From contig JAADGB010000050.1 in assembly GCA_013152575.1 (NCBI GenBank), positions 1 through 6,296 of the forward strand: DNA of 6,296 nt, in the 5' to 3' direction. Shown here piece by piece: positions 1 to 4,986 of this stretch. A program made the translations under genes and the position numbers. A model generated the notes under the pieces. The model was not told where the DNA came from and ran no database searches. It was given only the letters and a program-made list of their open reading frames with translations. Position 1 is the first letter of the stretch. Each line of letters starts with the position of its first letter. Origin of the DNA: Thermoproteota archaeon (lineage in GTDB: Archaea > Thermoproteota > Thermoprotei_A > Sulfolobales > Acidilobaceae).

Positions 1-32
1 GTCTAGGAGGTATTTGTCATTGAATACATGGG

Positions 33-1208
33 CTACCATTTAGCCTTACCCATAAACGCCTCAGGATCTAGCCGGGCGACACCCAGTTCTATATACTCGG
101 GGTCACCCTCATATGGCGTGTAGACGTAGAGGGTCCCCGTCCGGTAATTCACCCGGGTAACTATACCAGGCCTAACAACACCCCCACCAACTACTGCTGA
201 GAGTAGCCCCCTCTCCCAGCCAGGCCTGACGAGGGTAGCACCCTGAATCCTCCTACCACGGACCCTGGCCACGACGCGGAGCTCTCCTCCAACTCTCTCG
301 GCATAGTAGACATGGAGGCCCAAAGCCTCACCAACGAGCCGGGGATCGACCCGTTGGCCTAGGAATATAGGGCCTCCATAAACGGGGACTGAGTCAACCT
401 TGAACCCCCTCTCCCTCGCGCCAGCGAGTGCCTTGGCGATAAGCCTCTCCCTATGTATCCTTCTCTCCTCCCTACTCTTCCTTGAATCAACGAGGGACCC
501 CAACCTGACGATCTCAACACCCCTAAGCTTCCCCCGAATATATTCCTCCTCCCTCTCACCAAGCCCTACGAGAACAACCTTGTCGAAGCCAACCGCCTCA
601 GCTACCGCTATCTTCGAATCAATACCATCCCATACAGTGACCCAGCCATCGCTATCCATGACTAGGGGTCCCTGCCACCCCTTCAGCATTGAGTGGGCGC
701 AGTAGATGTAGCGTGAAAGACTATTGGTTGGCGTAAACGAGCCTACAAAGCAGGTACTATAGACGTCGCCCCCACCTCCGGGGATGAAGGGAGGGTCCCT
801 CACTACCACACTACTAGTGAATCCGGGGCAGAAGTTCTCATTCTGCCCGATATCCACCGTTGCGAATAGGGGGCTCCTGCCCCGCTCCTGCATTATCTTG
901 TTTATGATCCAGGCGGCCAGCGTACTCTTACCAGTATCACTCGGGCCGACAAGGAGTATTCTTGAATCAAGCTCGCCTAGACCCTGTATGGTATCATGCC
1001 ACTTTTGATAAGCCTCGCTAGATAACCCGGTGGTCTTCCCAGTGTAGCTGGCCCTTGCACCCTCCTCAACCAGGGCAGGCACGCTCCTGCCCACGGGGAC
1101 TACTACTTGGCCCTCTCCATCTATCCTATACCCCAGTACCTCTACACTACCCTTCTCCACCGTTAGCTTGCCGGGTCCCTGCAGGAGGTATGTCCCCTTG
1201 GCCAGCAA
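33..1208 (-). CDS. Clp1/Grc3-family polynucleotide 5'-hydroxyl kinase
   Basis: This 391-residue protein is a likely RNA/DNA 5'-OH kinase of the Clp1/Grc3/Nol9 family, which transfers phosphate from ATP to a 5'-hydroxyl end. Residues 1-45 look like the small N-terminal beta domain of the family (the segment ending VEVLGYRID). The Walker A P-loop GPSDTGKST is at 88-96. The family's D-x-GQ element is at 119-122 (VDIGQNE). The TPTN stretch at 159-162 fits the conserved G-x-x-SP-x-x-N region, GWV is at 188-190, and an Arg-rich lid (SRKSREERRIHRERL) follows near residue 245. The C-terminal third is a beta-rich domain. The start is TTG at 1208, because an in-frame TAA lies six bases upstream; GGGGGT sits 8 nt before it. 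The gene diverges from tRNA-Asp with only 42 bp between them. Family assignment is firm from motifs; the substrate is inferred, and a role in RNA end repair or processing is plausible. Confidence 0.9.
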   Translation of the reverse strand: MLAKGTYLLQGPGKLTVEKGSVEVLGYRIDGEGQVVVPVGRSVPALVEEGARASYTGKTTGLSSEAYQKWHDTIQGLGELDSRILLVGPSDTGKSTLAAWIINKIMQERGRSPLFATVDIGQNENFCPGFTSSVVVRDPPFIPGGGGDVYSTCFVGSFTPTNSLSRYIYCAHSMLKGWQGPLVMDSDGWVTVWDGIDSKIAVAEAVGFDKVVLVGLGEREEEYIRGKLRGVEIVRLGSLVDSRKSREERRIHRERLIAKALAGARERGFKVDSVPVYGGPIFLGQRVDPRLVGEALGLHVYYAERVGGELRVVARVRGRRIQGATLVRPGWERGLLSAVVGGGVVRPGIVTRVNYRTGTLYVYTPYEGDPEYIELGVARLDPEAFMGKAKW

Positions 1209-1211
1209 CCC

Positions 1212-1217
1212 TTATTA
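1212..1217 (+). promoter_or_regulatory. weak candidate TATA box for the tRNA-Asp 5' half
   Basis: TTATTA is centred about 36 bp upstream of the first tRNA base. With the usual archaeal TATA-to-start distance of about 26 bp, transcription would begin near 1240 and give a leader of about ten bases. The match is weak. It overlaps the translation initiation region of the divergent kinase gene on the other strand, so the two units may compete for this short spacer. Confidence 0.35.
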
Positions 1218-1379
1218 CCCCCATCTTGTCATGGATGTGTAATTGCGGATGCCGCGGTAGTATAGCCTGGCCTAGTATGCGGGCCTGTCAAGGCCCGCCT
1301 CCGCCCCCTAATCGTTCCTGGATCATGATCTTATGAGTTAGCCCGGAGTGTAACCCAAACTATTAATTATTAAATGGTA

Positions 1380-1385
1380 TTTTTT
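1380..1385 (+). terminator. T6 tract, candidate terminator after the tRNA-Asp 5' half
   Basis: Six consecutive T residues inside an AT-rich run (roughly 1361-1395), about 90 nt past the end of the 5' half. Archaeal RNA polymerase terminates at such T tracts. If this one is used, the 5' half would end here with a trailer that includes the helix strand 1295-1309. Termination is inferred from composition only. Confidence 0.4.
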
Positions 1386-1402
1386 ATATTAGTTATCAGC
1401 TA

Positions 1403-1417
1403 GCAAAGTTTTATAAA
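1403..1417 (+). promoter_or_regulatory. BRE/TATA-like promoter ahead of the tRNA-Asp 3' half
   Basis: GCAAAG followed by TTTTATAAA resembles a purine-rich BRE and a TATA box and is a better match than the element ahead of the 5' half. A start about 26 bp downstream of the TATA centre falls near 1439. The 3'-half transcript would then carry a leader of roughly 39 nt containing the helix strand 1454-1468. A good promoter inside a plain intron would be unexpected, so this is the main sequence argument for a split gene. Confidence 0.5.
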
Positions 1418-1553
1418 GGCCAAGAAGCCAAGAATGAAGCATAGGATCGGTCCAGGGGGCGGAGGCGGACTACAGAAAGCCCGTGACCCGGGTTCAAATC
1501 CCGGCCGCGGCGCCACTCAATCCTCATCAATCTCCAGAGAGGCAAACAGTGGG

Positions 1554-2012
1554 TTATCCTCCAAACAGCTTAACACAGCCCTTCCACTTCGCATCATAAT
1601 TTATCTCTCCCAGATATACAACCGTCGAGTCTGTTATGGGCGTTGCAGGCTCCACCACGATATAAATGACTTCAGCAGTGTTCCTAATACCAACACGAGC
1701 CGAGATCATCGCTCCTGGATCAGTCTCATAGATAAGGTCGTCACCGTTGAGGGACCCGTTATAGATTTTCAAGACAACCAGGTGCTCGCTTGAATCCATC
1801 TTTATCGTGATGCTAAGGTTCATGAGAGGCGAGCGGCCGGATACATATATTGGTCTAACGAATTTCTCCTTGGTCATACCGTCGAGTATGAATTGCCCCA
1901 TTCCAGTCTGCTCGTAGTCATTACAGGTTTCAAGATTCATTAGATAGTAGCCTATTATCGCGAATGCTAGTAGTATTATGAGGATTGCGACTATTACTCT
2001 ATTGGTCCTCAT
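1554..2012 (-). CDS. small membrane-anchored extracytoplasmic protein, family not recognised
   Basis: A 152-residue protein I do not recognise. Residues 1-5 are short and basic (MRTNR), followed by one hydrophobic segment at about 6-25, giving a signal anchor or an uncleaved signal peptide. The rest, about 28-152, is polar with alternating beta-strand patterns and no further membrane segment, so it probably faces outside. It has exactly two cysteines, at 30 and 146, near the two ends of the outer domain, which could form a disulfide tying it together. Possible N-glycosylation sequons are NLS (65-67) and NGS (85-87). The ATG start is supported by GGGGGT 8 nt upstream, the same arrangement as in the kinase gene. 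It lies 52 bp after the MFS gene on the same strand with a TATA-like element between, so it may be co-transcribed, separately transcribed, or both. Function unknown. Confidence 0.75.
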   Translation of the reverse strand: MRTNRVIVAILIILLAFAIIGYYLMNLETCNDYEQTGMGQFILDGMTKEKFVRPIYVSGRSPLMNLSITIKMDSSEHLVVLKIYNGSLNGDDLIYETDPGAMISARVGIRNTAEVIYIVVEPATPITDSTVVYLGEINYDAKWKGCVKLFGG

Positions 2013-2064
2013 ATTTGGGGACCCCCAATTGTTACTGTCTCATTGAGTGTTTAATAATGAATAA
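2013..2064 (-). promoter_or_regulatory. candidate promoter and RBS of the membrane-anchored protein gene
   Basis: On the minus strand TTATTAAAC (plus 2049-2057) is a TATA-like element that would place a start near 2027. GGGGGT (plus 2021-2026) follows, 8 nt before the ATG. The RBS overlaps a GGGACCC copy (2018-2024) inside the near-palindrome TTGGGG-AC-CCCCAA (2015-2028). An RNA hairpin is unlikely because the spacer is only two bases, but a DNA-binding site overlapping the RBS region is possible. Confidence 0.4.
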
Positions 2065-3207
2065 TTATTTGTCGCTTGGTAGCATTAGTGACACTACTAG
2101 CGCTATCAGGGTGAGCGACGCTAGAAATGCGAAGTAGCTGTAGGGCGATCCTATGAAGACAACGGCGACAACTGCTAATGCAACCGTTAATATCCTGGAG
2201 ACGAATCCTATGAAGCCCGACGCACTGCCATGGATTCTCTTCGGGTAGAAGGTGCTTATCCACTCCATTATTATCGGGTAGGCTGGTAGCATGAGTAGCC
2301 CTATAGCCGGTATTAGGGTTAGGGTCCCTAGCCTGGTTGTCTTGATTGCTAGGAGGCTGTAGACTATTATCCCGAAGAGTGTGACGCCCCTAATGTACAT
2401 GGTCCTCTTAGACCTCCTCGTTACAATGGTTGGTATAACCGCTACGCCCGCCAGTCCCAGTATTAGGGATAGCGCCACTGAGGGACCCGCTACGTCGCCC
2501 AATTCCACGTTTGCTAGGACTGTCTCCAGCCATATGGACATGTTATCGAATAATGCTACTCCAAGGCCCAATATGATGCCCAGCAACCATAGCTCGCGTA
2601 TTGACGCGACCTCCTTCATCTCCGCTATAACGCTTCTCTCCACCACCACCTCGGGCAGCTCTATCCTCATAGCCGCATAACCATAGATTACCAGTCCAAG
2701 CAGCGATACCAGGGCTATAGGGATTAGTAATCCGTAGAGGCCGTGGGCCTTGTATATCCATCTACCTGTGCCTAACGCGTAGATTATCCCAAGGTACATG
2801 CTGAAGCTCAGGATTGAGACTATCGTCTCCTTCCTCTCCGGGTAGAGCCTGCTGGCTAGAGGTGCGAAGGAGTTCAACAGGAATGGCTGGCCTATCCCGG
2901 CTAGTACCTGGCAGGCGAATAGCCAGGAGTAATCATGGGGGAATGCGAGCCTGAGTATTCCTGCTAGGCCTGTAGCAACTACTCCTACCGTCAGCCACTT
3001 TTTGAAGTTGCGGTCTAGGAGGAGGCCACTGGGTATTGTTAGTATTAGGAATAGTGTTGGGAATGTTATAGCCAGCATGCCGACCGCTTCCTTCCTGACT
3101 CCTAGCTCGCTGGCTATAAGGGAGCTCGCCGGCGAGAAGGTGACCCATATGGCTTGGGAAGCGAATATAGTTATGGCTAGGCCCAGTACCAGGAGCTTCC
3201 TCAACAT
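2065..3207 (-). CDS. MFS transporter, translationally coupled to the PLP lyase
   Basis: A 380-residue, very hydrophobic protein with about twelve predicted membrane segments in two sets of six, a usual major facilitator size. The family's cytoplasmic loop 2-3 motif A appears as PSGLLLDRNFKKW (59-71), with Asp65 and Arg66 in their conserved places. A longer, charged central loop spans about 181-204. It should move a small solute across the cytoplasmic membrane using an ion gradient. The ATG shares its A with the last base of the lyase stop codon (TAATG), so translation is probably coupled and the two products likely act on related compounds, for example import of the lyase substrate or export of its product. 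The N-terminal stretch WVTFSPASSLIASELGV faintly recalls FLVCR-type carriers, but I would not assign a substrate. Confidence 0.88.
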   Translation of the reverse strand: MLRKLLVLGLAITIFASQAIWVTFSPASSLIASELGVRKEAVGMLAITFPTLFLILTIPSGLLLDRNFKKWLTVGVVATGLAGILRLAFPHDYSWLFACQVLAGIGQPFLLNSFAPLASRLYPERKETIVSILSFSMYLGIIYALGTGRWIYKAHGLYGLLIPIALVSLLGLVIYGYAAMRIELPEVVVERSVIAEMKEVASIRELWLLGIILGLGVALFDNMSIWLETVLANVELGDVAGPSVALSLILGLAGVAVIPTIVTRRSKRTMYIRGVTLFGIIVYSLLAIKTTRLGTLTLIPAIGLLMLPAYPIIMEWISTFYPKRIHGSASGFIGFVSRILTVALAVVAVVFIGSPYSYFAFLASLTLIALVVSLMLPSDK

Positions 3208-4577
3208 TACTTGAATACCTCCACCGTCAACTGCCTAGCTATCTCGTCAGCGAACTCTCCGGGGATCGATTCGAGGATCTTCGCTATGATTATCGCGTCG
3301 AGGGGCGTCTCACCGATCTTCTCGGCCAGCGAGAGGGGGTCCCTCTCGATAGCCTCAAGCGCCTCAACCAGCTCCCTCGGAGGAGGACTCCTCATAACCT
3401 CCTCAGAGTCCCTAAGGTACTGGTCCACTACCTTCTCGTGGACGGGCATCACGGTCAGGTGTATGTTGTAGGGGGCTACACCCTCCACTTTGGGCTGTAA
3501 CCCTATTACCCATCCCTTGAGGGACATGCCAGCATGGTATTTGAAGAGGTCCATCTCGTCATCCAAGCCAAGCGAGAGTAGCGGTGACTCGACGGGGGCT
3601 AGGCTATTGAATCCAAGCCTCCTCAACCCAGCGAGTAATTCGTCCCTAGCCCTAACAACACTGCGGGCCAGGTCTATGTAGCCCTGCTCGCCCAGATAGT
3701 TGATTACAGCCCAGGCACCAGCGAGTGGAGCAACGCTCCTAGACGAGAGGACCGTCGTGTTAATCAACGGGTAACCGGGCCATTTCAGGTCCACGAATAT
3801 CGTCCCCTTCTTCAACTCCTCCCCCTTAAAGAGGACTACGGAGACGCCCTTTGGAGTGTAGCCATACTTGTGGGCGTCGAGGGAGATCGAGGTGACACCC
3901 TCAACCCTGAAGTCAAACAAGGGTACATCAATGCCCATCTTCTCGAAGTAGGGGAGTATGAAGCCGCCTACACACGCGTCAACGTGGACCAATACACCCT
4001 TATCCGCGGCATATTCTGCAACATCGCGTACCGGGTCTATTGTTCCGAAGGGGAAGTTTGGAGCCGAGACGACTATCAGGGCTGTCCTCGTTGAGACCTT
4101 CTCCTTCAACGCCTCGACATCAACCTTCTTCGTCTCAGGATCGACTGGGACCTCGGTTACACGCATGTTCAAGTAGTGGGCGGCCTTCCGGATCGACGGG
4201 TGACCTGTCAATGGTACTATTACTTCGGGGACCCAGTCGGCCCGGCTTCCCTTCCTATACACCCATCTCGCAGCCTTAACAGCTAGCATTATGCTCTCCG
4301 TCCCGCCGTACGTTGCTGTACCTACGACGTCTGGGCCAGCGTTCATCAGCCTCTTCGCGTGGGATACGATCTCCTTCTCGAAGAACAATGCGCTCTTGAA
4401 TACTGTAGGGTCGAGGGCGTTGGTCTCCAGGAACATAGAGTAGGCCTTCCTCGCGAGCTCCCGGAGCTCCTCTATACCGGTCTCGTATATGTAGGTGAAG
4501 AGTCTGCCCTCTGAGGGGTCTATGTCGCGGGACTTAATCTGGGCTAGGGCTTCGAGGATTCTAGCCGATGAGTCCAA
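3207..4577 (-). CDS. PLP-dependent decarboxylase/lyase (glutamate decarboxylase / sphingosine-1-phosphate lyase type)
   Basis: A 456-residue fold-type I PLP enzyme of the group II decarboxylase family (Pfam Pyridoxal_deC type). Visible elements are GGTES (91-95, phosphate binding), TGHPSIRKAA (124-133, with His126 expected to stack on the cofactor ring), HVDACVGGF (198-206, with Asp200 contacting the pyridine nitrogen), and SLDAHKYGYTPKG (232-244, with Lys237 as the Schiff-base lysine). The HKYGYTPKG-SVVLF context is closer to sphingosine-1-phosphate lyase-like members than to MfnA tyrosine/aspartate decarboxylases, which are usually about 380-400 residues. About 60 extra C-terminal residues (395-456) form a charged helical tail. 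Start TTG at 4577 with AGGTG 7 nt upstream. Archaea are not known for sphingolipids, so the substrate may be an amino acid or another phosphorylated amine. The tight overlap with the MFS gene suggests a shared pathway. Confidence 0.88.
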   Translation of the reverse strand: MDSSARILEALAQIKSRDIDPSEGRLFTYIYETGIEELRELARKAYSMFLETNALDPTVFKSALFFEKEIVSHAKRLMNAGPDVVGTATYGGTESIMLAVKAARWVYRKGSRADWVPEVIVPLTGHPSIRKAAHYLNMRVTEVPVDPETKKVDVEALKEKVSTRTALIVVSAPNFPFGTIDPVRDVAEYAADKGVLVHVDACVGGFILPYFEKMGIDVPLFDFRVEGVTSISLDAHKYGYTPKGVSVVLFKGEELKKGTIFVDLKWPGYPLINTTVLSSRSVAPLAGAWAVINYLGEQGYIDLARSVVRARDELLAGLRRLGFNSLAPVESPLLSLGLDDEMDLFKYHAGMSLKGWVIGLQPKVEGVAPYNIHLTVMPVHEKVVDQYLRDSEEVMRSPPPRELVEALEAIERDPLSLAEKIGETPLDAIIIAKILESIPGEFADEIARQLTVEVFK

Positions 4578-4584
4578 CCAATAA

Positions 4585-4625
4585 CACCTAATTCTAATAA
4601 ATAACTGTGTAAACCAGTATTTATC
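4585..4625 (-). promoter_or_regulatory. candidate promoter region and RBS of the PLP lyase operon
   Basis: The 54-bp gap between the regulator gene and the lyase is AT-rich and holds two TATA-like stretches on the minus strand: ATAAATAC (centre near plus 4619) and TTATTTATTA (plus 4595-4604). The first would give a start near 4593 and keep the AGGTG ribosome binding site (plus 4585-4589) in the leader. The second would give a nearly leaderless mRNA. I see no copy of the TCACAA palindrome here, so direct control by the neighbouring regulator is not shown. Confidence 0.45.
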
Positions 4626-4631
4626 ATAGTT

Positions 4632-4916
4632 TCAACGGGGGATACTGGTGGGATAGGCTGGAGTCCTCCAATCGTAGACCTCCCTCAGAAGCCTGTATAG
4701 CTCCAGCCACTCGTATGCCCTATCGGTAGCCTCGTAGCGCCGCTCCTCCGAACGGTAGACTAGGAGGCCGTTGTAGACTAGGTCTTCCACGAGGGGCCTA
4801 GCTCTATCCAATGGTAGGTTTGCTCTACTGGCTATCTCCGATATTAGTAGGGGTCCCTCCTCTACTATCGCCCTCAAGATGTCTGCCACGATGTCTATCC
4901 TGCACCTATACCTCAC
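4632..4916 (-). CDS. small winged-helix DNA-binding regulator
   Basis: A 94-residue protein with the layout of small archaeal winged-helix regulators (ArnR1-like/HTH_45 type). Helix 1 is about 6-19 (RIDIVADILRAIVE), the helix-turn-helix about 22-48 with LLISEIASRANLP then LDRARPLVEDLVYNGL, a beta wing about 51-63 (LVYRSEERRYEAT), and a C-terminal helix about 64-81 that may dimerise. It should act in the cytoplasm as a one-domain DNA-binding protein with no visible effector domain. The GTG start at 4916 is preferred because the R-x-x-IVADIL stretch fits the family's first helix. GTG at 4889, with AGGTG 13 nt before it, is a shorter alternative. The gene diverges from the beta-helix gene across 70 bp that contain a perfect palindrome, so autoregulation is likely. 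It precedes the lyase-MFS pair by 54 bp. Confidence 0.85.
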   Translation of the reverse strand: MRYRCRIDIVADILRAIVEEGPLLISEIASRANLPLDRARPLVEDLVYNGLLVYRSEERRYEATDRAYEWLELYRLLREVYDWRTPAYPTSIPR

Positions 4917-4931
4917 ACATACCAGCCAATA

Positions 4932-4944
4932 TCACAAATTGTGA
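4932..4944. promoter_or_regulatory. perfect palindrome TCACAA-A-TTGTGA, candidate operator
   Basis: Two 6-bp arms, TCACAA (4932-4937) and TTGTGA (4939-4944), flank a single A in the divergent spacer between the winged-helix gene and the beta-helix gene. It lies 15 bp before the regulator's GTG, near its expected transcription start, and immediately upstream of the TATA-like element of the plus-strand gene. This position suits repression of the regulator by itself and repression or activation of the divergent gene. The palindrome is seen directly; the binding protein is inferred from adjacency. Confidence 0.6.
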
Positions 4945-4951
4945 GATCAGG

Positions 4952-4959
4952 CTAAAAGT
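4952..4959 (+). promoter_or_regulatory. TATA-like element of the beta-helix protein gene
   Basis: CTAAAAGT lies about 30 bp upstream of the TTG start and would set a transcription start near 4980, giving a leader of only a few bases. The reverse strand (ACTTTTAG) could also serve the regulator gene, with a start near 4930, so one AT-rich patch may serve both promoters. Confidence 0.4.
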
Positions 4960-4986
4960 CTTGGACCGGGCCTGCCAGGTAATTGG

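Larger units (their letters stand above)
1291..1477 (+). other. intervening sequence of tRNA-Asp with a 15-bp BHB outer helix
   Basis: The 187-nt stretch has GC-rich ends and an AT-rich centre. C1295-T1309 pairs without mismatch with A1454-G1468 (15 bp, 13 of them G-C). Between this helix and the bulges lie G1292-T1471 and G1293-C1470, then one C-A mismatch. If transcribed as one unit this is an intron removed by the tRNA splicing endonuclease. If transcribed as two units, the 1295-1309 strand is the trailer of the 5' half and the 1454-1468 strand the leader of the 3' half, the arrangement known from trans-spliced archaeal tRNAs. It is far too short for a homing endonuclease, and I see no gene in it. 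Confidence 0.8.
1251..1515 (+). tRNA. tRNA-Asp(GUC), interrupted at 37/38 (long intron or tandem split gene)
   Basis: The 5' half is 1251-1290 and the 3' half 1478-1512, followed by encoded CCA at 1513-1515. Joined, they give a complete cloverleaf of 75 nt plus CCA. The acceptor stem is GCCGCGG with CCGCGGC, seven perfect pairs. The D arm is GTAT/GTAT with G18-G19 at 1269-1270. The anticodon stem is CGGGC/GCCCG, and the loop CTGTCAA carries anticodon GTC at 1287-1289. The T arm is CCGGG-TTCAAAT-CCCGG, and G73 is at 1512. The interruption lies between positions 37 (A1290) and 38 (A1478), the commonest archaeal intron site. Both junctions fit a strict BHB: the 4-bp helix 1285-1288 (CTGT) with 1472-1475 (ACAG), the 3-nt bulges CAA (1289-1291) and AAA (1476-1478), and an outer helix in the intervening sequence. 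The 187-nt gap is long for an archaeal tRNA intron, which raises the split-gene alternative. Confidence 0.9.

Noticed and set aside
1..32. Possible start of another gene or terminator downstream of the kinase
   Set aside because: All frames close within a few codons and there is no T tract; too little sequence to judge.
481..970. Ten-base direct repeat CTTGAATCAA at 481-490 and 961-970
   Set aside because: Both copies encode a Leu/Val-Asp-Ser-Arg stretch of the kinase; two copies of ten bases are explained by coding.
1222..1224. ATG on the minus strand 16 nt upstream of the kinase TTG
   Set aside because: Out of frame with the kinase, and the in-frame codon just before the TTG region is a stop.
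1291..1477. Possible homing endonuclease or protein coded in the tRNA interruption
   Set aside because: Only 187 nt, with both ends committed to RNA pairing and the centre AT-rich; no meaningful frame.
1520..1530. C-box-like TTGATGA on the minus strand, possible C/D guide RNA
   Set aside because: No D box (CTGA) or C'/D' partners at a suitable distance.
1434..1793. Plus-strand open frame of 119 codons
   Set aside because: It runs through the tRNA-Asp 3' half and antisense to the membrane-anchored protein gene; the encoded protein shows no domain pattern.
4908..4920. Five-codon ATG frame overlapping the regulator start on the minus strand
   Set aside because: Too short to support; no own ribosome binding site and it overlaps the GTG start region by chance.
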